From contig DATFYE010000101.1 of the NCBI GenBank assembly GCA_035315185.1, positions 1 to 64,000 of the forward strand: a stretch of DNA of 64,000 bases, in the 5' to 3' direction. Within the stretch, counting starts at the first letter, position 1, and each line of letters opens with the position of its first letter. Shown here piece after piece: positions 17,300 to 27,300 of the stretch. Position numbers and translations under genes: made by a program. Below the pieces are notes generated by a model that worked only from the letters and a program-made list of their open reading frames with translations, did no database searches and had not been told where the DNA came from. This stretch comes from JADGQN01 sp035315185. Lineage in GTDB: Bacteria; Desulfobacterota; Syntrophorhabdia; Syntrophorhabdales; WCHB1-27.

Positions 17300-18414
17300 C
17301 ACTTGCCCTCTTCCCATTTGGTGGCTATTATGCCCAGGATAAAGACCACGGCCGCAAAAACCCCTATGATCGCGGAGTATCTCAGCGCGGTCGTGTGGTC
17401 GACAAATATCATGGATGCCCGGAGCCCCTCGTTCACGTAGTACAGAGGCAGTATCCTGGCGAGCGTCTGCAAGAAGTCCGGCATCATCTCGATGGGGAAG
17501 AAGCTCCCCGAGAGGAACATCATCGGGAACGTGATGGCGTTTGCCGCTGCTGCGGCGCTCTGCGCCTCCTTCACGAAGCGGGTGAGTATCATCCCGATTC
17601 CGACGAACGCGAAGACGTCAAGCACAATGAACACGGGAAGCCAGGCATTTATCTGCAGGCTAACCTTAAACACGGCGTAGCTCGCCAGCAGCATCGCAAT
17701 CGTGGATACGACCGCGAGTATGAACTGGTACAGGATGTTGGACAGTATCCAGTCGGTGCGGGTGATGGGCGTGGTGGATAGCTTCCTGATGACACCCTTC
17801 TGCCGCAGCTCCGTGTTCAAGTTCACCGTGCCGAACAGGCTTGCTGTCATCACCGCCATCGCGATGATGCCGGGGATGAAGAAGTCGATGAACCGGTACT
17901 TTTTGGTGAGTATAGAGCTCTCGGCCGTGTTGATAAACGGGGGCTGTCCGGATACCTCCTGGTTTATCACGGCGAAGACCGAGTTCAGTATTTGCATCTT
18001 TGTGGACGCCGAACTAGAACTGGGGTCATATACGTAGGTAAGGGTAACTGATGCGCTGGGATCGTCGGTATCGATACGCTGATTGAAGGATCTTTCATAA
18101 TCTTTGGGAATAATGAGGAGAAGGTTGGCTTTGTTCTCTTTGGCGTACTCCGTGGCGTTGACGGCGGGGTCGACCTTGGTTATCTTGAGCTTCCCGTTAA
18201 GCTTTAGGGTCTCGATGAGATGCGCCGAGGAGTTGGTGTGGTCGAGGTCCTGCACGTAAAGGTCGAAGCTCGCGTTGTCCTGGTCCATGAAAATGCTGCC
18301 GAACACGAGTATCAGGATGATCGGGAACGCAATCGTGAAGAACATTGCGGTCTTCTCGCGGTAGAAACTCTTAATGCTCACGACGAGATTAGCGCCGACC
18401 ACGCGCAGGTTCAT
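17299..18414 (-). CDS. ABC-2 type transporter permease
   Basis: This 371-residue permease has an N-terminal transmembrane helix (about 20-42), a large extracytoplasmic domain (to about 175), then five helices grouped at the C-terminus. This is the YhhJ/DrrB-like arrangement used for lipid or drug export. It overlaps the ATPase gene by 4 bases. Given its neighbours, it most likely exports the lipid or an intermediate made by the megasynthase and the ceramide synthase-like enzyme, so that the periplasmic EptA-like enzyme can act on it. Confidence 0.85.
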   Translation of the reverse strand: MNLRVVGANLVVSIKSFYREKTAMFFTIAFPIILILVFGSIFMDQDNASFDLYVQDLDHTNSSAHLIETLKLNGKLKITKVDPAVNATEYAKENKANLLLIIPKDYERSFNQRIDTDDPSASVTLTYVYDPSSSSASTKMQILNSVFAVINQEVSGQPPFINTAESSILTKKYRFIDFFIPGIIAMAVMTASLFGTVNLNTELRQKGVIRKLSTTPITRTDWILSNILYQFILAVVSTIAMLLASYAVFKVSLQINAWLPVFIVLDVFAFVGIGMILTRFVKEAQSAAAAANAITFPMMFLSGSFFPIEMMPDFLQTLARILPLYYVNEGLRASMIFVDHTTALRYSAIIGVFAAVVFILGIIATKWEEGK

Positions 18415-19364
18415 TCCGCCTCCCTTCCCCCGGCAGGGCCTTCGCGGAGCGCTTCGCCAGTAAGTTTAAGGAACACCTCTTCGAGGTTGGGCTTGCGAAC
18501 GTCCAGGGTGAGCAACGACGCCCCGGCGTCCTTGATGGTGTTCAGTATCTTCCGTACGTCGTCCGTGTGCTCCACCCTGATCTTGATGTTCTTGTGGTTG
18601 TCATGGACCGGCTCAAAACCCATCTTCCGGACGATTTCAAAGGCTTTTTCATCGACGGACTGTAGCGTGAGGACCAGGTAATTCGCGTTGCTTTCTATGA
18701 GCTCCCCCGGGGAACCCATCGCGATGATCTTCCCCTTCGAGATGATTGCGACCGTGTCTGCAAGAAGCTCCGCCTCCTCCATGTAGTGCGTGGTGAGAAA
18801 TATCGTCTTCCCCTTCTTCTTCAAGCCCAACAGGACTTCCCACACCTCGCGCCTTGCGCGGGGGTCGAGCCCTGTTGTCGGCTCGTCGAGGAACACGACC
18901 TCGGGGTCGTTCACGAGCGCAATCGCGATTCCGAGGCGCTGCTTCAAGCCACCGGAGAGGTTCTTGTACTGCTCTTTGGTCTTCTCCTTGAGGTTCACGA
19001 GCTCTATCAGGCCGTCGATATCGGTGTTCCTGACGCGGAAAAGTAGCGAGTAGTACTGCAGGGTCTCCCTGACCGTTATCCTGTCGAACGAGCTGAACCC
19101 TTGCGGGAGTACGCCGATGCGGGGGACGATGTCGTACTTCTTCTTCGTGACATCCAGCCCCAGAAGGCTCACTCTTCCCGACGTGGGCGTACGAATCGTA
19201 TCGATGATCTCGACGGTCGTGGTCTTTCCCGCGCCGTTCGGGCCCAGCAGGGCGAACACCTCGCCTTTCCTGACGTTGAATGATATGTCGTTCACCGCCA
19301 GCAAATCCCCGTAACGCTTCGTCAGTTTCTCGACTTCGATTACGTGTTCAGCTTCTTTCATCAT
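18411..19364 (-). CDS. ABC transporter ATP-binding protein, lipid/drug export type
   Basis: This is a 317-residue ATPase with Walker A GPNGAGKTT (41-49), signature LSGGLKQR (136-143), Walker B VVFLDE (156-161) and His193 in the switch loop. The C-terminal DUF4162-like extension is typical of DrrA/CcmA-type exporters. It pairs with the ABC-2 permease directly downstream (ATGA overlap) and energises export of the operon's product. Either of two adjacent ATG codons may be the start. Confidence 0.9.
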   Translation of the reverse strand: MMKEAEHVIEVEKLTKRYGDLLAVNDISFNVRKGEVFALLGPNGAGKTTTVEIIDTIRTPTSGRVSLLGLDVTKKKYDIVPRIGVLPQGFSSFDRITVRETLQYYSLLFRVRNTDIDGLIELVNLKEKTKEQYKNLSGGLKQRLGIAIALVNDPEVVFLDEPTTGLDPRARREVWEVLLGLKKKGKTIFLTTHYMEEAELLADTVAIISKGKIIAMGSPGELIESNANYLVLTLQSVDEKAFEIVRKMGFEPVHDNHKNIKIRVEHTDDVRKILNTIKDAGASLLTLDVRKPNLEEVFLKLTGEALREGPAGGREAE

Positions 19365-19367
19365 GGA

Positions 19368-20564
19368 TTAGATTTTGCCTCTATGGGGCGGCGAACAAGG
19401 ATGTGCTCCTGTCAGCCCCGGGGCCAGTACATCCGAGGCGGCGAGGGGGGAGACGGCGGGCCAGAACCCGAGGTATCTGAGGATCTTCTCGATCACCGCC
19501 TGCTGATGGATAAGAAAACGGTCAATCACCGGCTGGCGGTGCTTGAATAAAATAAGGCTCGGGATAAACGTCGCACCCAGATGCGCTTTGGTTTTCTCCG
19601 CGCCCTGACCCGCGTGATAGAGAGGGATTTTTTGCTCGACGCAGTAGCGGACATTTTCAAGCCAGGACAACACATAAAGGTTGTATTTGCGGCCGAGCTC
19701 GTAATCCATGCAGAAATATTTATCCACCATCGCTTCTTGTCTTACGACGAGAAGGTTAAAAGCGGCCAGTTCTTCTTGCACAAAATAGAGCGTGTACTCG
19801 GCGCCCGGGACTCTCTCACAGATTTTTTCAAGAAATAAGCGGTTGTGCGCGCCAAACGCCATGGGACCCCGCTCCACTGTTTCCAGATAAAGCTTGTAGA
19901 TCCTGTCCAGAAAAGGAGAAATATTGCGACTTCGAATCACCCTGACTTCGTGGAAGGCACGCATTTTGCGACGCAGGTCTTTTCTCGCGGCTCTTGAAAG
20001 GCGGCTTAAGTATTCCTCCAGGCTGTTAAAAGTAATCGGCAGTCGGGCGCAAGGCAGACCTTGAACCCGGTTGAACTTTTTGAATACTTCGCCGGGGAGT
20101 TTGCCGTGATGATTAAAGTTGTAAAACGCCACGATGTCGCTTTTAAGTTCGGTCGCGAGCGTTTGTAAGGCGTCCAGGGCCATTTTCCATGCCGCCTCAA
20201 GGGTGCCTGCATCAATTTGAGGATCAATCCCGATTTCACTCCATTCCCCTACTAACAGTCCCACGCCTAAAACACGGGGATGAAAAATTGAGGGGATGAG
20301 ACGGACTGCCGCTTTCAGCGATGTCTTGATCCATCCCCGCGCAAAAGTGGACAAATCAAAAAGGCTTTCAAACAAAGGCAACAAGAGAATAGGAGCATCA
20401 TCTTTTGACACCACGATACTCCGCAGGTTAAAACCGTCAATACCCGATTCTTGCAACAGAGAAAGAAGAGGGGCAGTACTGGAAGGCTCCGGAAAAAGCC
20501 GTCCTAGTTCCGCCGACGACACTACGTCTAACCGGGGCACGCAATTGCAGGTAAGGTTATTCAT
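19368..20564 (-). CDS. FemAB/BioF2-like GNAT-fold acyltransferase
   Basis: This is a 398-residue protein of the GNAT-fold FemAB/BioF2-like group. It has a variable N-terminal part with hydrophobic patches and a C-terminal acyltransferase domain (about 190-350) containing RAARKDLRRKMR, YFVQEELAAFNLLVV and YHAGQGAEKTKAHLG, the usual motifs of this group. Such enzymes form amide bonds using acyl-CoA, acyl-ACP or aminoacyl donors. It overlaps the phosphopantetheinyl transferase gene by 8 bases. A second N-acyltransferase besides the YghO/bCerS-like one suggests two acylation steps on the same lipid. Confidence 0.7.
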   Translation of the reverse strand: MNNLTCNCVPRLDVVSSAELGRLFPEPSSTAPLLSLLQESGIDGFNLRSIVVSKDDAPILLLPLFESLFDLSTFARGWIKTSLKAAVRLIPSIFHPRVLGVGLLVGEWSEIGIDPQIDAGTLEAAWKMALDALQTLATELKSDIVAFYNFNHHGKLPGEVFKKFNRVQGLPCARLPITFNSLEEYLSRLSRAARKDLRRKMRAFHEVRVIRSRNISPFLDRIYKLYLETVERGPMAFGAHNRLFLEKICERVPGAEYTLYFVQEELAAFNLLVVRQEAMVDKYFCMDYELGRKYNLYVLSWLENVRYCVEQKIPLYHAGQGAEKTKAHLGATFIPSLILFKHRQPVIDRFLIHQQAVIEKILRYLGFWPAVSPLAASDVLAPGLTGAHPCSPPHRGKI

Positions 20565-21309
20565 GGCCCGTCGGTCTCCAATTCAAGAGGGCGATGGAAA
20601 GCCACATCTTCACCTGGGGAAGAGAATGTACCCATAGGGACCGGCCAGTAGTTATGGGAAACCGCGCCAGCGCCTTTCCTGATAAGCCCACCGGAAAGGT
20701 ATACCCGCCGTTCTCCCCTATTGGCCCCTCTACCGACGGATAGACGGTGATTTGCCGCGGATCCACGAGATGGAATGCACAGCCCAGGGCCTTAACAACG
20801 GCTTCCTTGACAGACCAAAGCAGGGCTGATGCCTTTTCCAAATCTCCGCCCGCCAACCTCAAGGCGTGTTGAAGCTCTTGTGTATGGAAGACCCGGTGAA
20901 AGGGGTATTCTCCTTGGAATTCATCGGTCCCCGCCACATCGATGCCGATCTCAGACTCATCTCCACAGAGAGCGGCCCAGACCTTTCCCCCACCTTGGCT
21001 GAAGGAGATGGCCGGACCCTGATATTCTCCCAACAGGAGATGGGGCCTGCCAAGCGGGCCGCGGACCACCTGAATCGGGAAAGCAGCGCTGTTGGAGGAT
21101 TGACAGCGTTTCCAAAGAGGACTTTCCATCGCCGCTAGGTGATCCCACAGGATCGAGACTAAACGGGTTTCGGCGGCATGTGGCATGGATGCATAGAAGA
21201 CGGGTCCCCTTCCATGAACGGAACTCACGGCATGAACGGTTGATCCTTGGCGATCCTTTGTCGCATCTACTTCCATCCTTCCCAAAAGCTGCGTTCTTTC
21301 TGGGCCCAT
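20557..21309 (-). CDS. Sfp-type 4'-phosphopantetheinyl transferase
   Basis: This is a 250-residue Sfp/Gsp-type phosphopantetheinyl transferase: IGIDV (121-125, Mg-binding Asp124) and WSVKEAVVKALG (Trp165, Lys168, Glu169, Lys173). It attaches the 4'-phosphopantetheine arm to carrier-protein serines. Located 5 bases after the megasynthase stop, its main client should be the single carrier domain of that protein (Ser1745), and perhaps the stand-alone ACP at 8863-9135. Some changes at the carrier motif (see the megasynthase entry) may explain why the operon carries its own enzyme. Confidence 0.85.
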   Translation of the reverse strand: MGPERTQLLGRMEVDATKDRQGSTVHAVSSVHGRGPVFYASMPHAAETRLVSILWDHLAAMESPLWKRCQSSNSAAFPIQVVRGPLGRPHLLLGEYQGPAISFSQGGGKVWAALCGDESEIGIDVAGTDEFQGEYPFHRVFHTQELQHALRLAGGDLEKASALLWSVKEAVVKALGCAFHLVDPRQITVYPSVEGPIGENGGYTFPVGLSGKALARFPITTGRSLWVHSLPQVKMWLSIALLNWRPTGHE

Positions 21310-21314
21310 AATGC

Positions 21315-24300
21315 TCAGTCCGAAACCCAGTGCATGCGCATAGTATGGACCTGCATGATGGTGCGGCCTTGATCGTCAATCCCTCTGGCGTCCCAGGAGA
21401 GGCCTTCCTCGTCCTGTGCCCGCATGCGGGCCTCCAGGGTTATCTGTTCTCCCACCCGGCATTTTCGCAAAAACCTTATCTCCCCGATTTCCATGGGAAT
21501 CATAGATCGTCGCTCCGCTGGGTCCGTTGCGGCGGTGTGGAAGCCGGCCAACTGCAGGAGGGCCTCAAAAAGGTAGGGAGAATACTGGTACCGTGCGTTC
21601 CGCGGATTTGCGAAATCACTTGTCTCCCGGTAGATGGTTGCGCCCCGTACCACCCCCGGGCCGGCACCGTCAAGGAACTCGATCACGCGATACCTGCCTT
21701 CGAGGCCGCTGCGGTCTTTGTACCATTTAAGCACTTTCTTATGATCCATAGGGCTCGTCCGCAGTTCGTCCGGCCGGACAGGAAAATCAGGGAGCCCCTC
21801 CCCCAGATATCCTCCACCGCCATCCGCGCCATCCGTGCCATCAAGGATGACCTGGCCCTCGCAGTGCGGGATGAAGCGGTCGGTCAACCTCCCGGCGGGG
21901 GAGATCTCCTGTGCTGCGAGAGAGACCTCGCACAATACCTCCCGAAGACCCGTGCCGGCCCGGCGGCAGGAGATCCTGGAAGGCCGTGAAATCCCGGGAG
22001 GACATTGGATCATGTCCATGAGCCGCACCTGGCGAACACCTCGCACCTGCAGGTGGGGATACAGGATCCGGGCGGCTTCCATGAATGTCTCCAGAACCAT
22101 GGCGGCCGAGACCAGGGGATGCTTGACGAACCTGAAAGGCCTGTGATCCGCGATCCAAAGATCCTTCTCCAGGGAGAAAGATCTGAAGGCCTCCAGTTCA
22201 TCCCGACGGATGTCCAGGCAGGAGATCCTCTCTATCATGGGGAAGTCCCCGGGGCTGAAGGAGACGGTGCCTCCAACCAGTTCTCCACCGGTCGAAGGAC
22301 GGGTTGTATCATCGAGCAGTGACGTATTCACGGATGGCAGCCTCCTCATGAACATCACCCACACGTCGTCGGCCGTGGATGCAAAGAGTTCCCGGCAGAA
22401 CAATCCCGCAAGCTCATTTACATGGACGTACGCCACGCCCTTCCGCTTCATCAGCTCCCGGACCTCCGGATCCTCGGCCATGCCCGCCCCCTCGACAGGG
22501 GAAAGCATCAAGGCCTTGAACCGGATGGCGCCGTTTTTCCGGCGGAGGGCTCTGAGTAGCGCAGACATCATCCGGTTGGCTGCAGCGTAGTTGGCCTGGC
22601 CGGGATTCCCCTGGATCGCGGCCGCCGAGGAAAGGCCCACGAAAAACCTCAAGCCGGCCCCCTCCCCAGCCGAGAATAGGTTCCAGGCCCCGAGGAATTT
22701 GACGTCCGTGACCGTGGAGAAATCATCCGGGGTCATTTGGCTCAAAAGGCCATCCCTGAGGACTCCGGCGCCGTGAATAATCCCGTCGATCTTGCCATAG
22801 CGGCTTGCCACTTCATTCATGATCGCGCGGACTGCCTTGGGGTCAGTCACATCGCAGGTGTGGTACGCTGCGTCGATCCCTGAGGCGTGCAAATCCGCCA
22901 AGGTCCGGGCGATCTCCGATGCCCTGTGGTCGGAAGTGAACCCCTCGGAAGACGAACGTTCGGGGTACGGCTTTGCGGGATTGGTGCCTGGATCGAGAGA
23001 AGTCCTCCCCAGGAAGACCAGGCGGGGCGCGAAAGGCACAAGGCAGCGGGCCAGGTGGGCGCTGATCCCCGTTGCGCCTCCGGACATGACTACAACGTCT
23101 CCAGGGCTTATATTCAGACTTGACGAATCCCCGAAGATCGAGGGGGCTACGTGCGCCTCCGAAGTGAAGACCCTGCCATCACGATGCATGATCTCCACCA
23201 CGGTGCATCCTCTGTCCAGAGCATTGCGCAGAGCAACGCCTATGTCGGTATCCCCGTCGATTTCCAATGTGCGAAACTGGACCGATGGGTGTTCCTGCGC
23301 CGCGCTCAAAAAAAGCCCGAGCATCCCTTCCGCCAGCAGCCGAACGGGAGTTTCGCTATCCTCCCTGGAATGAATCAGCACCACAAATTTCTTGGCCGGT
23401 GATTGAAGAAACGCCTTCAGCAGGAGAAAGAGCCCCCTTAGAAGCCGCGAAATATCCACCAAGTTTCTTAACCTCCCCGACGCACCTTGACAGAGGTTGA
23501 TGACCACCCCGGAAAGGGACGACAGGCCCGCTATGCTATCTACAGCCCCGGAGGCCCCTTCATCGGTTCGAATGTCATAGCCCTCTTCGCCCGGACCCAA
23601 GTTCCCTTGCATGAACAGCATTGGAAGCGTATCAACCCCGTAATCCAGTCGGAGGATGTCCCCTGCACTTCTGGCAATCCCGCCATCCCTGTCGGGTGAG
23701 AGAAGGAGGACTGACTCGCCCGGGCTCAATTCCATGGGAATAGAGGCCGCCAACTTTACAGTGGCCTGGTTGAATACGAGCCGCTTTAGGCTCACCTCAT
23801 CCTCTGAGGACTTCAGGATTTCATTCCGCACTTCAGGGTCAACAGCCTCGGTGGCCGGCTGAAGGCTGGTGCCTCCCTGTCTGGCGATAACCTTAGAGAT
23901 CCTTTGAGCGATGTCCTTCACGGTACGGACGCCTATAAAGTCCTCTAATTCGATAGTGATCCCGAATTGGCGTTCCGCACCATCCATGATGATGGGGAGC
24001 CGGCTCGATCGAATGGACAGGTCTCTTCTGAGATCCATATTGGGTTGGATCTCGTCCCTATTGAATCCTGTAGCATCCATGATAATTCGAATGAGCCTCT
24101 CCATAAGATCTTGCTGCTCAGACGCCTCACCTGGGGCAGGGACGAGGGGGGGGGATACAGGGGCAGGGGGACGCGGAGACACTGAGACACGGAGAGGCGG
24201 AGCCTCTCCCCCTGTTGCAGAACCCACAAGCATGGATTCGATAACGGATGATAGGTCGCCTTCTTGGAATGTTGGGTCAAGCTCCTGGCGGATGGCTTCC

Positions 24301-27300
24301 AGGATGTTGGGCTTGAGGGAGCCGCCGAAGGTCTCTATCACGAATCGGTTGATTTCCCTTTGAATGATGCTCTCCACCGGGTTGGAGTCTGCAAGCCCCG
24401 GTTCCGACGTTCGTAACGCGGGTGCCGGGGCGATTCGGTGAGATTCGGGAGTTTTTCTGAATGCAGAGGGGGAAACAAACCTCGGTTCTCCATCAACCTT
24501 CAGATGACCTTGAACGAAGAGTTGAGCAAGAGCGGTCTTGTAGGTCAGGCCCTCTGTGGAAGAAAGGCACGTCGGGATACATACCGATTCAGGAAGCGTG
24601 TCCGCGATGAGATTGCTCAGTGTTTCGCCGGGGCCCACCTCCACGAAGAGCCGGACTCCGTAGTCGTTCCAAAGGGCCTGGACGTTATTCATCCAGTGGA
24701 CGGTAGATTCCAGGTGGGCCATCAGGATTCGCCTGATCTCATCGGGATCTGATGGATACGGTGCCATGATCGTGTTGGAGATGACGGGAATCCGCGGGGA
24801 ATGAAATGGAATGGAGGCAATGTACGCCTCGAGCTCATCATGGATGACCTTCATGATAGGGGAGTGGAAGGCCATGCTGACCCGCAAGAGGGTGGCCCGG
24901 TGGCCCATTTCCTTCAATCGTTTGCAGAGATCCTTGACCGCCTCTGTGCCGCCGCTCAGGACGATCTGGTTCGGTGAATTGATATTGCCGATGTGGATAT
25001 TGTCCCGTCCCCGGATCATCTCTTGCAGCAGATCCGAAGGGACGTCCGTGGCCGCCATAACGCCGGGGTCCACGTGCATGCCGGCGGCCTTGTCCATGCA
25101 GAGGGCCCGCTTGTTCACGATTCGAAACCCGTCCTCCGGGGAATAGACACCGGCCATGCACAAGGCGGTCAGCTCGCCCAAGCTATGGCCGGCCATGGCC
25201 ACAGGATGGATGCCGAGGGTCGTGAGGTGTCGAGCCATGGCATGTTCCATGGCGAACATGGCAGGCTGCTGCCACCGCGTCTTCTGAAGATTTTCCTCTT
25301 GATCGTGGAACAATAAGTGAAGGAGGTCGAAGTCCGCTACGGCTGCAGTCCGATCCATCCACTCCCTGATGACGGGAAAGGACTCGTAGAGCTCCCGTCC
25401 CATTCCGCTATACTGTGACCCCTGTCCTGGAAATACAAAGGCGAGCGGTAGGGCCGGCACATCCTTGCGGCTCATGAAAATTCCCTGTTGCGCCAGGGAC
25501 CTCAATGCCTTGGGCGAGGCGATTCCGGATTCGGCAAGGAGGGCCGACCCCTCGACGACATTGAGCGCCTCCTCTTCAGATTGCGCCACGACGGCCATCC
25601 GGCAGTTACGGCCGTCCATCTCGGTCCGGAAGAAAGAGACGCCCTGGAGCGTGGGAGTGCCTCCACCCTTCTCTCCAGGGAGACTGGGCCCTCTGCCCGG
25701 GGAGACTAGTATGGTATCCACTTCATCCATGGTCTGCTCCACCTGCACAACGTAGTTGGAACCTCCGAACCCGAAGGCGTTCACCTGAAACCTTCTTGGC
25801 TGGTTGTCCCTACCCCTCCAATCAAGGGGCTCCGGGCCGATGAGGAGACCCGATCCTTCCAGGTCGATTTCCGGGTCTGGATGCATATAGTTGAGGGTGG
25901 GAGGAAAAATCCCCGCCTTCATGGCCGTGACCCCTCGAATGAGGTTATTAATGCCCGAGGCGCCCAGCGTGTGTCCGATCTGGGATTTGAACGAGGTGAT
26001 CACGGTGCGCCTGGTGGAATTGAAGACGGACTTCAGGGCACGGGCCTCCTCCAGGTCTCCTTGCCGGGTGCTCGTGGCATGGCATTCCACCAGGTCCACT
26101 CCATCGGGCCCATAGGGTAGCCCTCGGAAAGAGGCGCGGATGGCGATCTCTTGGGTGACACTGGCGGACTCCACCATGCCCAGATGGTTGTTGCTCGCTC
26201 CCATGCCGGTGATGACGGCGTGGACAGGCGCCCCTCTTGCGCGGGCCAAACTTTCCCGCTCGATGACGATCATTCCCCCGCCTTCGCCGAGGACCATCCC
26301 GTCTCTTTCAGCATCGAAGGGGCGGGAGGTCTCCTGAGCGGGTCTTTCGTGTCCGGACACCCCGTAAAGTGCGCCCAGGGCGGAGAATTCCACAAAATGC
26401 AGGTGTGTGAGATTTTCCTCGCCCCCTCCGACGATGGCTGCATCGATGATGCCGTTTCGGATCATCTGGACGGCGCTGTGAAGTGCGACCAATGAGGTGG
26501 CGCAGGCTGCGGAGACGGAATAGCTGGGCCCCATGAACCCATACCGGTTGCAGACGAAGCCGCCCGCTGCGCAGTTGAGTCTGCCCAGGAGCGTGCTGTC
26601 GTCCGGGGCCATGCGTCCGGATTTCACCTCCTGTTCGATAGCGCTCTCCTGATCCGGCGTGAGGTGAATGGCCCTTTTGATGGCGGCAAGGATGTCGTAA
26701 AAGTACCCCCTGACGATCATGTTGGTGAGGGTCCCCGCCGCCTCTCCCGAGTTCTGGGAGATCAGGACTCCGATTCGCTCGCGTGGGATGTCTGACTCCA
26801 GGATGCCGGATGCCCGGATGGCCCTGTCCGCAAGCCACATGGTCATCCTTGTGGCCACGGTCATGCTCCGGAAATCATGGGGAGGAATCCCGAGTTCACT
26901 GCGGGAGGCATGAAAATCCGCGAAGGCGCCCACCTTGCAGTAGGTCTTGTCCGGGACGTGCAGCCGGGGATCATAAAAACGCTCATGATCCCACCGGGAA
27001 GGCGGAACCAATGTAATACCGCTCTTCATGGCCAAGCTTGCAGCCCACACCTCCTCCGGGCTCTTTCCCAGGGCGTTGATGATGCTCATCCCGGTGATGG
27101 CAACCCTTTCGGAATCGTCTCTGCGGGGGGCGACTCGTTTCAGCCCACGGCCGACCCCGGAGGACGGAGTTTCCAGGGTTTTCTCGATTGACCCCACAAC
27201 CGGCTGATACAGCAGGAGAGGACCTTCGGCAAGCTCGCGGTGAAAGGACTGCAGCGTCTGATCCTTAACGATGAGGCCGGCGCACGCCCCACTCATGAAT

